From assembly GCA_963921195.1 (NCBI GenBank), contig OY992540.1, positions 41,377,890 to 41,441,889 of the forward strand: 64,000 nt of DNA, written 5' to 3'. Positions 1 through 12,600 of this stretch are shown here, piece by piece. Numbering within the stretch: position 1 is the first letter of the stretch; the number at the start of each line of letters is the position of its first letter. Source of the stretch: Pegoplata infirma (lineage: Eukaryota > Arthropoda > Insecta > Diptera > Anthomyiidae). A program made the translations under genes and the position numbers. The notes beneath the pieces are model-generated. The model saw only the letters and a program-made list of their open reading frames with translations, made no database searches and was not told the origin of the DNA.

Positions 1-930
1 AGGCGTTGTAGATCATCCCATATTTTAAGGCTTTGCTGTATTTGTTGAAAATCAAAAATTGTATCTCCACATCTCCAGAGTTTGGTTTTTAAAATAATGT
101 ATTTTTATTAATCTTTATTTTTGTTTAATACATAATATAGATACAGTTACTTATTAAATTTTAAACTTATTCAAAAAAAAAAAATAAAATAAAAACTTAA
201 ATTATTTTTATAATTCTTTACACAATCTAAAAAATTGTTAAAATCCTCATTATCATCATAATCATCTGTCACGGTTAAGCTTAATTTAAATATTTATAAA
301 AATAAAATTCGTTAATGATATTTAGGTAATTGTTTTTTTTTACTTTTTTTATTGCACATTACACATTTTTTCGTATAATTTTTAAAACACTCGATTTTTA
401 GAGAATTTTTTTCCAATATACAAAAAAAAAAAAATAGCTTTAATGGCACTATGGCTTTAAGAAAATTTTTAAGAATTTATTAAAATGTAGCTATCTTGGG
501 ATTGGAATTTTATATTTCGTTTAATGAAAGTGCATTGTTTTTCTTACCTTAAACAAAAATGTTGGTGGATTTTGAGAAATTTTCGTTGTAAGAGCTTTTT
601 AGGGGGTTTAACCAAAGCAAACACAAAGTTCAAATATGTATTAAAATTTAAAACAAAGTACGATCGGCTTAACAGCCAACCGGTTTACCCGTTTCAGCTT
701 GTATCGGCTCTGACTACAATTGATCTTTTTTTTAGGTTGTTGATTTTTTTTGTAATTAATTAAATTTAATGAATTTCAATTCGCCTTTAATTTTTAATCG
801 AACTACGGAAAAAAAGTTACCGGTAAATGGTTATGTTAGTTACCGGTAGATAGCGTTGAAGTTAGAATAATGAGAATTGACAATAGATTGAGTCGATCCG
901 GGAAACGCTTGGCTTTTAAGCTAATATAGG
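1..930. other. AT-rich non-coding DNA, nothing recognised
   Basis: Low-complexity AT-rich sequence with many A and T runs. The only open stretch (524-763) is short and resembles no family I know. At 820-850 GTTACCGGTA occurs twice, and a related TTACCGGTTATGTTA string recurs at 57506, which hints at a dispersed repeat, but I cannot define its ends. Confidence 0.5.
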
Positions 931-933
931 TTT

Positions 934-1830
934 TATACCCACCAGCAATAGTGTTGGATTATACTAGGGTTCTATAGTCGAAAAGTCGATTAATCGACTT
1001 TTTGTATGAAAAAGTCGAAAAGTCGAAATCGACTTTTTTGTTCTTAAAAAGTCGAAAAGTCGACTTTTGCTTTCGACTTTTTCGACTTTTTTAGATTTTT
1101 TTTGATTTTTTTTACTTTTGCTAAATGAAAATAATTTCTTTCTTCTGAAAAAAATTTCAAATGAGAGCCGAGTTTAATAACAACTGAAGCTATTGGTGTT
1201 TCCATGTATTTTGTATGTGAAGCAAAAATGTCAATGCCAAATTCATGAGTTAGAAAGTGTTAACTGCAATATTTACCAATATTTTTGATTATTGTAAACA
1301 CCTCAGTGATAGGGTTCTATAAATCGAAAGTCGACTCTTTTGCTTTCGATTTTTTCAACCTTTTCCACATTTTCGATTTCTTCGACTTTTTTTGATAAAT
1401 AAAATACAACCAAAAAAAATGGCACCTAAATGCTTACAACAAGTCAAAACTAAACTTTTATTTACAAAAAAATCTACTTTTTAAAGTTGGAAAAGGTCGA
1501 AAAAAGTTAAAAAGTCGAAAAAAGTAGAAAATTCAAAAAAAGTCGAAAAAAAGTCGAAAGTCGAAAAAAGTCGACTTTTTAAAAAGTCAAAAGGTCGAAA
1601 AGTCGACTTTTAAAAATTTGAAAAGTCGAAAAATCGACTTTTTAGAAATTGAAAAAAGTCGAAAAGTGGACTTTTTGTTGCGACTATATAACCATAGATT
1701 ATACTCACTTTTACATTCCTTGTGTAACGCATTTAAATATAGAGTTAGTAATCTTTAAAGTATGTGTATTATTGATCTTTCGTCGATTCTAAGACGATCT
1801 AGTTCTACATTTAACATAACCTAAAAATGT
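934..1830 (+). mobile_element. DINE-1-like element, family A, 5' part, split by a hAT-type insertion
   Basis: The copy starts with TATACCC at 934, runs to 964, is interrupted by the 965-1696 element and resumes at 1697. The resumed part carries the family-A block: TTACATTCC..TGTAACGCA, then TATTATTGATC and GACGATCTAG. Full family-A copies (58220-59059; 26613-27429 reversed) begin with a hairpin TATACCCTCCACTCTAG..GAGGGTATA, carry GTCCGTCCGTCTGTCTG about 130 bp in, and end near ACTTGTT. That layout resembles Drosophila INE-1/DINE-1 (Helitron/helentron-derived). The assignment is by remembered resemblance, not by search. Confidence 0.6.
965..1696. mobile_element. hAT-like non-autonomous element, TCGAAAAGTCGA-rich
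   Basis: Flanked by the exact 8-bp duplication GATTATAC (957-964 and 1697-1704). The termini are imperfect inverted repeats, TAGGGTTCTATAGTCG against TATGGTTATATAGTCG (14 of 16). Both ends are packed with AGTCGAAAAGTCGAC-type motifs in both orientations. A second internal TAGGGTTCTATAAATCG at 1311 suggests an internal duplication or a nested relative. No coding capacity. The 8-bp duplication and TAGGG end place it in the hAT superfamily by inference. Confidence 0.8.
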
Positions 1831-1854
1831 TTTAGCCCTTCAACGACCACAGAC

Positions 1855-2250
1855 CAGTGACGGTCCGTGAAGTTGTCACTGGGTGTTCTCTACTTATTTA
1901 AAATATCAAAATTATGTATATAATATATGTTTTTCTGGATGTAACACGTTCCCGTGATAGACAAAGTTCAGTTTTATTATTTTTTATTAACACGCAGCCA
2001 AAATTCGTTTTTGTGTTCCATTTATTTGCGAAATAATGCTTTTTGTTAATTGTCGATGTGGTGAGGTAACAAAATGACAATAAAATAGAATTTGGGCTGT
2101 ATATTATTCAAAAATATAAAAAACTAATAACATCGTATCTTTATCTATCTCGGGAACGCGTTAGGTCCAGGAAAACATGAATTTTATACTTAAATTTGCT
2201 GTTTTTAAAAATTAGAGAACACCCAGTGACAACTTCACGGACCGTCACTG
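1855..2250. mobile_element. hAT-like MITE with long inverted repeats
   Basis: A 396-bp element flanked by the exact 8-bp duplication CCACAGAC (1847-1854, 2251-2258). The outer 37 bp (starting CAGTGACGGTCCGTGAAG) are a perfect inverted repeat, and similarity continues for about 105 bp in each arm, so the element is nearly all arm. The CAGTG start and 8-bp duplication fit hAT. It is inserted in sequence that lies between two DINE-A copies. Confidence 0.85.
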
Positions 2251-2307
2251 CCACAGACAATATATAGTTTCCAATAATCTTTTTTACATTATGGAGGAAA
2301 TCATTTT

Positions 2308-2520
2308 TATAACTTCCAACCACAGTATAGGGGTATACTCACTTTGTCATTCCGTTTGTAACGCATCGAAATATCAGTCGGGGACCCTATAAAGTATATA
2401 TATTATTGATCCATGATCGATTTTTAGACGTTCAGTCCAAACTAAAAGAGCTATACTTCTGAAGTATGACACGAAAATGTCTTATGGTTATAGGCTAGTT
2501 AAGTTTGGAATATGGCAAAA
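2308..2520 (+). mobile_element. DINE-1-like element, family A, 5' fragment
   Basis: Begins with a degenerate terminal hairpin (TTCCAACCACAGTATAGGGG), followed by the diagnostic CACTTTGTCATTCCGTTTG, GTAACGCATCG, GACCCTATAAAGTATATATA and TTGATCCATGATCGA. The GTCCGTCCGTC block is eroded to GTTCAGTCC. The 3' limit is not clear. Confidence 0.6.
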
Positions 2521-3080
2521 TCGGATCAGTAGGGAAAAGTTCCCCGTTAAAGAACTAAACCAACCTATAAAAAACGTAATTTGTTAGTTTTTTTTTGCAT
2601 TTTTGTTAAACAAATTAAACATTTTTTGTCAGAAGACGTTAAAAATCCTGCACTTGAACTCAAAAGACAATTTTTTTTTTTGGCCAGCCCTCCTTTTGTG
2701 GCTGTGGAAATAAAACAATTGTTTTAATAATGATAAAATTGTATTACTGAAGTCCAAAGATCGTAATAAATTAATTTGTCAAGACTTATCACAAGGGGAA
2801 AGTGTCCTCCTATGCCTATCCCCATGAAAAATCGCCCCTTAAGGTATAGAAGATTCGGCACAGCCGAATTTAAAACTCACTTGTTTTGTTTAACTTGTAC
2901 TAACCAGAAATTTGCACGGATGTATTTCTTTCTTAGCTTACACCAAATCATTCTAGAAGGACAAACATAGGAGCGATTCTAAAAATTACACCGTGTTGTA
3001 GAATATTTTTTGTATACCCTGAGCATTTAGAAAAAAAAAAACGATTTTTTTACCAATTTTTTTTTGAACTTTTTGTTTTA

Positions 3081-3436
3081 AATTCTGATTAATTTTATTA
3101 AAAAATTAAAATTGTTTAATTCGACCTTTAAAATATTATATTTTGAGGATGTTTATTCTGGCTCGAGGTCATTATTTTCTTTACTAATTAAAACCATGAT
3201 ATTCTCATAGCATAATTTTCAAGAAAATTATTTTATGTTTTAAATTTATTTATGTTGGTCATTTTTGCAAGACTTAATCGACACGTGTTTTCTTGAAAAT
3301 TATGCTATGAGAATATCATGGTTTTAATTAGTAAAGAAAAAATTGACCTCGAGCCAGAATAAACATCCTCAAAATATAATATTTTAAAGGTCGAATAAAA
3401 CAATTTTTATTTTTTAATAAAAATTAATCAGAATTT
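3081..3436. mobile_element. Fold-back element, CTCGAGCCAGAATAAAC family, complete
   Basis: The left arm 3081-3235 (CTGATTAATTTT..GGCTCGAGGTCA..TTTTCAAGAAAATTA) is repeated inverted at about 3290-3436, with a loop of about 50 bp that contains CGACACGTGTT. Half copies of the same family lie at 3765-3918, 15745-15890 and 59365-59570, and a related one inside 28571-29213. No protein-coding capacity; superfamily unknown. Confidence 0.75.
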
Positions 3437-4999
3437 GAACATAATGGTTGGCACGCCATAGTGATGAATAACCCTAATATGGTATTATTTCATTCACAAC
3501 AACAAATAACATATTGTTGTAGTCCAATGGACTATCATATGTAAAATGTTTTAAATATTTTTGTTGGTTATTGACAATCGTTGCTTTACTAGTACATAGT
3601 ACAATTTCTTCGTCTTTTTAATTCCCATTGTGGATAGAGTCGAATATGTACTAATATTTTAGTTTGTGCACAAACGATTTGCCATTAGACTCGTTTGCTA
3701 CTTTGTAGTAAATCGTTTCTATTTTTGCTAAATAATCTTGACAATGGAATCTGACAAATTCCGAAACACGTGTCGATTAAGTCTTGCAAAAATAACCAAC
3801 ATAAATAAATTTAAAACAAAAAATAATTTTCTTGAAAATTATGCTATGAGAATATCATGGTTTTAATTAGTAAAGAAAATAATGACCTCGAGCCAGAATA
3901 AACATCCTCAAAATACCAATTTTTTGACGAAATTGTTTTTTTTTACAATTTTTTTTTCAACAAAAAAAATAATTGTTAAAAAAATCATTGACAAAAAATT
4001 TTTGAAAAAAATGTATGTCAATTTTTTTTTAACTGTAAAAAAAAACTATAAAAAAATTAAAAAAAAAAAAAAAGGATTGAAAAAACTTAAATTTCGCCAA
4101 AAATCATTTTATTTTTTCGCTTCAGAGTATAGTATTTGAAATTATTTTTAATCCTAAGATATCTTGATTCGTTTTTTCTTTTCATTTTAACAATCATGGT
4201 ATTCACTTCAGATATTTTTGAACATTGCAACAGTGCAATATTGCAACTTTAAAAAAAAAAAAATTTAATAAAATTTTTATTTTTCTATTATCTTTATATG
4301 ATGCGTCGTTGCAAGAAAAAAAATCTGCAATTTATTTTAATAGTAATACAATTGCTTCTATTCACAAAGAAACAAGCAAAAAAAAGTTGCAATTTTGACA
4401 TTGCACAACTTTGCAAGACTAAAATTTCTGACGTAAATTCCACTAATGTCTCTAAGCGACTTTTAAATGCATTTGTGCACATGTCTGGTGATAACTCAGC
4501 GTTACCAGGAACTTGTTTCTGTTGTCTCCAAAAATCTAACAAAATATTCCCAAAATTCCCCAAAACATAAAAATACGATTGGTTTATTTGACAGACATTT
4601 TTTCTTCCATTTTTATAAATGATAATTTGGGTATTTTATTCGACAAATTTAGCAAATCTAAAACCCCTAAAGGCGTAATAAAACAGTTTTGCCAATGTGA
4701 ATATACATTTTACAGACTATAAATGCACGTTTTACTGGCTGCTCTTCGTAAATTCTTACCTGTTGTTGTCCTTTTTGCTCGCATGAAAACCCAATAAATC
4801 ACCAAGTCTGCCATTCATGTACGAACGTTTATAAAAATGTCGAAAAGAAAGGTCCTCACCAAAAAAATTTTCCTAAAAGCTACCAAATACCGCATTTTGA
4901 AAAAATACTGTTTTTGGTTTGACAAAACCTTTTTTTATTAGTTCTTCAACGAAATAATTTAATGATTTTTTCAGTTCAAAAGATATTAGTGGTATTTAG
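3437..4999. other. Non-coding spacer with one half fold-back copy
   Basis: 3765-3918 repeats the right half of the 3081-3436 fold-back (ACACGTGTCGATTAAG through CCTCGAGCCAGAATAAAC). 3920-4080 is A/T homopolymer-rich. 4294-4570 is open on both strands but shows no recognisable domain. Nothing else supportable. Confidence 0.5.
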
Positions 5000-5203
5000 A
5001 GGTGACATGACATAATCCCCACGGACATAATTCCCATTTCCGTTATGGGGATTATGACCAAATTCATTTCGGTCATAATCCCCATAATGGTAGTAGAAAT
5101 TATTTGGACATAATACCAATAAAAAACGGACATAATTCCCAGATTTATGGGGATAATGACCACGTAACAAATGGCCATAATCCCCATTATGTCTTCTATA
5201 CTA
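5000..5203. mobile_element. Repeat rich in GGACATAATCCCCAT, truncated copy
   Basis: Starts AGGTGACATGACATAATCC and consists of the word GGACATAATCCCCAT and its reverse complement repeated in both orientations. The same sequence, longer, is at 19427-20505. This copy stops at TCTTCTATACTA, where the fold-back at 5204 is inserted; the sister copy continues past TCTTCTATACTAG at 20141. Type unknown. Confidence 0.7.
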
Positions 5204-7530
5204 CACCATTTTAAATTGAAATTGAGAAATTCCAAACTCATATTGAGAAATAACAAATTGATATTGAGAAATGCAAGTTGATATTAAGAAAAAATAAATT
5301 GATATTGAGAAAAGAAAATTGATATTGAGAATACACAAATTGATTTTAAGAAATGAAAATTGATATTGAGAAACACAAATTGATATTGAGAAATTTCAAA
5401 TTGATATTGAGAAATGAAAATTTATATTGAGAAAATACAAATTGATATTGTGAAATAACAAATTGATATTGAGAAAACAAAATTGATATTGGGAAAAGAC
5501 AAATTGATATTGAGAAATAAGAAATTGAAATTAAGAAAATACACATTGATATTGAGAGAAGAAAAATTGATATTGAGAAAATACAAATTGATATTTAGAA
5601 ATTGAAAAATAATATTGAGAAAATACAAATTGATATTAAGAAAATACAAATTGATATTGAGTAAAGGCAAATCCACTTTGTAAGAAAAAATTTACAATGA
5701 TCAAAACGGCACTGAATATTTTGTTAAACGTGAAAATATTTTTTTTTTATAAAAATTACTCAAAAACACTATGGAGTTTATAGACAATTGCTGCATTTGT
5801 CAGTAACCATGAATGTGAATAAAGTCTTTCTCAATATCAATCATCTTTTTTTCCAATATTAATTTTTTGTCTCAATATTACATAGTATCTTCTTCTCAAT
5901 TTAAATTTTTTTTTCTCAATATCAATTTGTATTTTCTCAATATTATTTTTTATTTTCTCAATATCAAGTTGTATTTTCTCAATATTAATTTGTCTTTTCT
6001 CAATATCAGTTTTTATTTTCTTAATTAAAATTTTTCATTTCTCAATATCAATTTGTCTTTTCCCAATATCAATTTTGTTTTCTCAATATCAATTTGTCTT
6101 TTCCCAATATCAATTTGTATTTTCTCAATATGAAATTTCATTTCTCAATATCAATTTGTGTTTCTCAATATCAATTTTCATTTCTTAATATAAATTTGTG
6201 TATTCTTAATATCAATTTTCATTTCTCAATATCAATTTGTGTATTCTCAATATCAATTTTCATTTCTCAATATCAATTTGCCTTTTCTCAATATTAATTT
6301 TCAATTCTCAATATCAATTTGTATTTTCTCAATATCAACTTAAAATGGTGCCATTTTAAATTGAAATTGAGAAATTCCAAACTCATATTGAGAAATAACA
6401 AATTGATATTGAGAAATGCAAGTTGATATTGAGAAAAAACAAATTGATATTGAGAAATGAAAATTGATATTGAGAATACACAAATTGATATTAAGAAATG
6501 AAAATTGTTATTGAGAAACACAAATTGATATTGAGAAATTTCAAATTGATATTGAGAAATGAAAATTTATATTGAGAAAATACAAATTGATATTGTGAAA
6601 TAACAAATTGATATTGAGAAAACAAAATTGATATTGGGAAAAGACAAATTGATATTGAGAAATAAGAAATTGAAATTAAGAAAATACACATTGATATTGA
6701 GAAAAGAAAAATTGATATTGAGAAAATACAAATTGATATTGAGAAATTAAAAAATAATATTGAGAAAATACAAATTGATATTGAGAAAATACAAATTGAT
6801 ATTGAGTAAAGGCAAATCCACTTTGTAAGAAAAAAATTTAAAATTTACAATGATCAAAACGGCACTGAATATTTTATTAAACGTGAAAATATTTTTTTTT
6901 TATAAAAATTACTCAAAAACACCATAGAGTTTATAGACAATTGCTGCATTTGTCAGTAACCTTGAATGTGAATAAAGTCTTTCTCAATATCAATCATCTT
7001 TTTTTTTCAATATTAATTAATTTTTCTTGTCTCAATATTACATAGTATCTTCTTCTCAATTTAAATTTTTTTTCTCAATATCAATTTGTATTTTCTCAAT
7101 ATTATTTTTTATTTTCTCAATATCAATTTGTATTTTCTCAATATCAATTTGTCTTTTCTCAATATCAGTTTTTATTTTCTTAATTAAAATTTTTCATTTC
7201 TCAATATCAATTTGTCTTTTCCCAATATCAATTTTGTTTTCTCAATATCAATTTGTCTTTTCCAAATATCAATTTGTATATTCTCAATATGAAATTTCAT
7301 TTCTCAATATCAATTTGTATTTTCTCAATATCAATTTGTGTTTCTCAATATCAATTTTCATTTCTTAATATCAATTTGTGTATTCTCAATATCAATTTTC
7401 ATTTCTCAATATCAATTTTTGTATTCTCAATATCAATTTTCATTTCTCAATATCGATTTGCCTTTTCTCAATATCAATTTTCAATTCTCAATATCAATTT
7501 GTATTTTCTCAATATCAACTTAAAATGGTG
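5204..7530. mobile_element. Double fold-back (FB-like) element with minisatellite arms
   Basis: Two consecutive fold-back units, 5204-6350 and 6351-7530. In each, a left arm of about 25-30 degenerate tandem copies of a 16-17-bp word (AATTGATATTGAGAAA) is followed by a unique spacer of about 160 bp (AAGGCAAATCCACTTTG..GAATAAAGTC) and an equally long inverted arm. The outer ends are CACCATTTTAAA and TTTAAAATGGTG-type inverted repeats flanked by TA. The architecture is that of Drosophila FB elements (long inverted repeats built from short tandem repeats). Long open frames here are artefacts of the repeat period. Confidence 0.85.
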
Positions 7531-8354
7531 TAGAACACCAAAAAAATTCGGAAATTTTCACTTTCACATTTTTTTTGTGAATTACTTTTTTTTGAACAGC
7601 GGCCTATGAATACCTCTGTTGATTTCTTGTTGATCACCACAACAAAAACACTTTCATTATTTTGTTTTAAGACTGTAAATTTTCGATAGTAAATTTGATT
7701 AGATAATAGTAATGTGCGTAAAAAAAAATACTAAAATGGATTGAATTGTTAATGATTTGTGCTAGAAAAGTGCAAGCGTTACACTTTTCTTTCTCTCTCT
7801 CTCTCTTTATTTCTTTATAGAACTCACTCATTAAGTAATTCGCAAACTATAAAAGCAGAGAAGGAACTGTTCCCATATTCAAAACCCTTTTAATAATATG
7901 CCAATTTTAATGTTATTATTTTGTTTTTGTTTGTTTTAATTTTAAGTAAAATTTATATATTAAAAATATATTTTGAATATTTTTTGTTAATGTAAATGCA
8001 TTTTTAATTTTATAATTTTTTTTTGTTTTGTTTTTTCATTCATGATTATATATTATACACGTTTTAGGGTTTTTCGTTTTTTATTTTTCATAAGCTTAAC
8101 CTTTATTTATAAAATAAGGTTTATTTTGTGTCTTCCTACATAAAAAAAGCAAAAATATGAAATTCAACAAAATAAAATAGTTACTTTAAAATATAGATAA
8201 TAAAAAAAAATAAAATTAAAAAAAAAAATCAAGTCAAACTAAATAAAAATAACATGATTATTAAAGTAATGTTAAATTATTACCTTAAAGTTTAAGAACT
8301 GAGCCGTATAATCGATTTAAGTAAACATACGTTTATTAAAAGTGTTCTTTTTTA
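7531..8354. other. Non-coding AT-rich spacer with a short CT microsatellite
   Basis: Contains a CT repeat at about 7787-7806, and otherwise AT-rich sequence with no open frame of note. Confidence 0.5.
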
Positions 8355-9023
8355 CACTATTTACAAATTTATTTCGAAAAATAACAATTGTAATTTGAAG
8401 ATTTTACTTGTAAGTTAAATATTTCATTTGTAATTCAAAAATTCTATTTGTAATTCAAAGATTCTACTTGTAATTGGAATATTTAATTTTAAAATTCCTT
8501 TTGTAATTCCAAAATTTTAATTTTAATACGAAAAAGTCAATTGTAATTCGAAAAATAGCAATTTTTAATTGTAAAATATGAATTGTTATTCGAAAAAGAT
8601 TAACTGTAATTAAAAAATATCAACTGAATTTCTATTGATGTTTTTCGAATTACAATTGATCTTTAGCGAATTACAATTGATCTTTTTTCGATTTACAATT
8701 GGAGTCTTCAAATTAAAATTGTTGTTTTTGAGTCTCAATTTAAACTCTCACTTGTTCGAATTACAATTGATCTTTTTCAAATTACAATTGTTCATTTTCG
8801 AATTGGAATAATGGACAATTGATCTTTTTACGAATTCCAATTAATATTATTAAAATAACGATTGATCTTTTCGAACTACAACTGATCTTTTACAAATTAA
8901 AATTGATATTTGTCGTATTAAAATTACAATCTTCGAATTACAAAAGAATTTTTCCAATTACAACTGGAAACTTCGAATTACAATTGATTTTTTTTTTTTT
9001 TCAAATAACATCTGTAAATGGTG
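8355..9023. mobile_element. Second FB-like fold-back element, TTGTAATTCGAAAA arms
   Basis: The left arm 8380-8635 is made of degenerate copies of an 18-bp word containing TTGTAATTCGAAAA; the right arm 8636-9000 is its inverse (TTTTTCGAATTACAATTGA). The ends CACTATTTACAA and TTGTAAATGGTG-like are flanked by TA, and they match the ends of the 5204-7530 element although the arm repeat is different. Confidence 0.75.
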
Positions 9024-9497
9024 TAGAAATCTTTAACAAATGTTAAGAATTTTAGTTTCTGTTTTGTTTTAAATCAACAATATTTTAAAATTTACTTAAA
9101 TAAACTATAGCTCAGTCCATAATTTAACATTATAAAAAAATTTAGTATAAATTACAAGCTTCTAAAAAACATTTTATATAAATACATAATTACTTAATTG
9201 GCTTTGTTTTATATTTGTTTTGTTTTATATATGTTTGTTGGTTTATTTGCAAGCAAATAAAAAGAAATATTTAATCGTAATATTTGAAAAAAAAAAATAA
9301 ACACTCAATATTGCTTCATTCCGTGGCATTTTTCGGGTTTCATTTCTCATTTGTTTTTTTTTTTTTATTTATCAATCAATTCATTTTCTCATTCTTTTTC
9401 AAATCAGTATAATGACTGTTTATCTTTTTTTAGTATTATTTGTGGTGGTTATGGTGGTAGTTTTTAGATTTCGTTGTTGTTGTTTTTATTTGGCATA
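9024..9497. other. Fim 3' flank, probable 3' UTR
   Basis: Lies directly downstream of the Fim stop codon on the minus strand. Several TTTATT words (AATAAA on the transcript strand) occur, for example at 9485, so the poly(A) site cannot be chosen. Otherwise T-rich with no other feature. Confidence 0.4.
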
Positions 9498-9692
9498 TTA
9501 GTTGCTGTTATTAATATTATTTTGATTCTCCACACTATCCATATTGGGTATATAATCCAAAGCCATCATACAGGCAAATACAGTCATTACCATTTTAGGT
9601 TTAACTTCGGTAATATCCTCAGGTAAAGCATATACACGGGCACCAATCTTACGGGCCATAGAAATGGCATACTTGGCATTGGCCAAATTGTC
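9498..9692 (-). CDS. Fim: Fim terminal coding exon: end of CH4
   Basis: 195 nt including TAA. It starts in phase 0 with GAC AAT TTG GCC (DNLA), then [35 protein letters not shown] and the tail [21 protein letters not shown] minus its first residues in other plastins. It lies 6.7 kb from the preceding exon. Confidence 0.93.
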   Translation of the reverse strand, partial: DNLANAKYAISMARKIGARVYALPEDITEVKPKMVMTVFACMMALDYIPNMDSVENQNNINNSN

Positions 9693-12600
9693 CTTTAAAT
9701 AAAAAAAGAAAGAAAAAAATTAATAAATTAACAATTGTATTTTACTTTTTATAATTAAAGTTTGATTGTTGGACTTATGTAATAAAAATTTATCATTATA
9801 TAAATGAATGCTTTGTATCCACGCAGATAACTGCCATTTTAGTCTTGGGTACAAGTTAAGATCTTTGAACTTCTTCTGGTATAAAAATTTTTCATATGTT
9901 AACCAAAAAAAGAGGAAACTTTTTCACTTGATCCATGTTAACACAAGAAATATGTAAATGCTAAGCTTCTGAAGTCTATTTTATTTAGCTTGGACTGCAG
10001 TGTGCTCCACACATTAAAACGATGAGAACAAAATATCTTTCCGAATCGATAAGTTTGTATTATTGCCTTAGATTTGTTTTTGCATATTTTGATCTTAAGT
10101 GCATATTTAAATGCACATTTGTAACTTTTTATAGAATTCTTAGAAATTCTTTCAAATCAAAAAGTTTTTGGATTATGAGTATACAAAATTTTTCAATTTA
10201 TGAAAAACAAGTGCCTAACATCAAGTGTCTAACTTTTCTATTTCCAATATTCTAAAGGGAAAAACTTGGAGATCGATGTTAGGCAATTGTTTCTTCATTC
10301 TTATGATAAATTGAGTGGATAAAATAAGATAAAATAAGTGGATTACATAGAGTTTCTGACTTTCTTTCATAAAAAGCTGTGAGTAAAAAAAAGTTAGACA
10401 CTCGATTTGAGCACTTGTTTTTATACCCTACACCACTCTGTGGTACAGGTAGGGTATTCAATTAATCGAGGTTCTGCTTTAATCGGTTAATCGAGCAAAT
10501 AATTAATCGGGGTTGAGATTTAATCGGTTAATAATCGGTTAAATTTGAATTATTCGGTTAACCGAATAATATAATTTAAAATTTAAATTGAATATAAAAC
10601 CACGAATTGTATATACTTTTAAGAATTTTAATAATAAGAAATCTATATCCGATATGGCGAAGCTTTAAGCACCTGTTAGCCTAAATAATTTTTGTATGGC
10701 ACCCTGAAAAATTATCCCAATCCAAAAAAATTATCCAAAACCCAATTCAATGTGAAAAAATGTAAAAAAAAATAAAGCAATTTTTATAAAAAGGAAAAAT
10801 TGAGCGAAATTGCTGACGGATGCACCCCTTAAAGAGTTTCGAATTCGGTACTAAAAATATCAACAAAAAAATAGTTTGGTTTCCAAATTTGTTTTCTTTT
10901 ATTTGTCAGGGCTGAAATTCCAATAATTTCATCGGTGGATATCTCCGTAATGAAAAAAGATATCTAAAGGATTCCAAAAATATTTTGAAGAAAAATTGTA
11001 GAATGTGGTGAACTATTTACACCGTCCGACAAAAATGAAAAAAATCGTTAAACATGAACTGGGTAATATACGTATGTTTGAAACTAGAGACTTTTAAACT
11101 TCATTTACAGTTTTTATTTCGTGATCCTGTTTCCTTTTAAAACGACTTCAAGGTTTAAAAGGATAAAATTTTATAAAATATTAGGGGAGATCCTCCTCTT
11201 TCATTTGCCATCACTAGTGGTATCCTAGGACAAGTACAAATATTAAAAAAAAAGAATATTTTATTAAATTTTTTTAAATGTTACCTTTAACCCTTTGACG
11301 ACCACAGGCAAGTATACTTGCCAAAGGGTTTTTGGCCTCTATTAGTGCCCAGTTAGGAGATAGCGTGAAGGTGTTAAAAGAAGACTTGTAGAGTAAAGGA
11401 TAGGCAATAAAATTGTAGTTGACAGTCAGTCTCTATCTGCTCCTCCTTGCTCCCTAGGTGCCCCAGAAGTTATGCAAAAAATAGGCATAATTCAGCGGGC
11501 TGCTATCGGAGGAGAGAGGGGCGCACATGGCCAACACGCATGTATGTTATGTCTTTAGCACTTAACTTTAAAAAAATTAAGTGGTGAAGATTGTATGATT
11601 TTTCCCCCCTCCAGCGGAACCCTACATGTGCTTGGCAAGTATGTTTGCCTGTGGGTTAAAACGGAATAAAACGCACTAAATATTTAATACCGATTTTTTT
11701 AATTGTGTGGTGTGTTTACATTACTTTTATTTATTTTTGTGCTTCTTCTTCTTCTTTTCTGTAATTCTAATGATAACATTAAATAAAAATAGAAGATTTT
11801 CGCGTTTTATTATTACAAGTTGTAATTTTTCAAGCAAAATTTTCGATAAATGTTTTTTGCGCTCAGTGTAATGTGTTCCTGTGCTTCACTGCAACCCGCG
11901 ACTGCTTCGGAATCTACCATAAACCAACCTAATTAAGTTTAATTTGTTTTTAATCCTTAGTTTTTACGTTAAAAATGCTTTAAAAACATGAATTACATAT
12001 TTTTTGCTCAGTGTAAAGTGTTCCTGCGCTTCACTGTATTCCGTGACTGTTGTGGAATCTACTATAAACTACCTAATTTAGTTTTATTTGTTTAAAATCA
12101 TTATTTTTTACTTTAAATATGCATTAAATAAATGAATTACATAAAAAAAATTTTTTTTTTTTTGGGGTGAAAATTTTCCTTTCAACCCACAGGCAACTAT
12201 ACTTGCCAAGCGATATGAGGGGCAAGGAGGGGGTCTAGGGGGCCAAATTGTTGTGACATAACTATTTTTCGGTCGCAGATTACGAAAATCACAAAAAAAA
12301 TAAAATCGCTTCGGCAGAAAATGTATGGTCGTCAAAGGGTTAAAACTTTGGGAAACAGGATCACGAAATGAAAAACTGTAAATGCAGTTTTACTTCATTT
12401 GATTATTACTTTCAGACATACAATATCATCCGGTTCATGTTTAATATTGGCTGTCGGACGGTGTTATACATTATAAAATAATTCGCGGTCTTATAGGGTC
12501 CCGAACATTGCGAAAATCTGAGTTTATACAGTATTGTCAATCGAAAATCTAAATATCTCAAGATGAGATGGATCAGTTCTAAGGTCATATTCGGATTAGG

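Noticed and set aside
4294..4570. A stretch open on both strands for about 90 codons
   Set aside because: No domain, no splice context, low-complexity composition; not supportable as a gene.
5218..6345. CRISPR-like regular repeats
   Set aside because: The units are contiguous degenerate minisatellite copies without unique spacers and are mirrored into an inverted arm, in a eukaryotic genome.
5346..7609. Several open frames encoding ISQYQF-like repeating peptides on both strands
   Set aside because: They are translations of the 16-17-bp fold-back arm repeat, mirrored on both strands, with no start context or domain.
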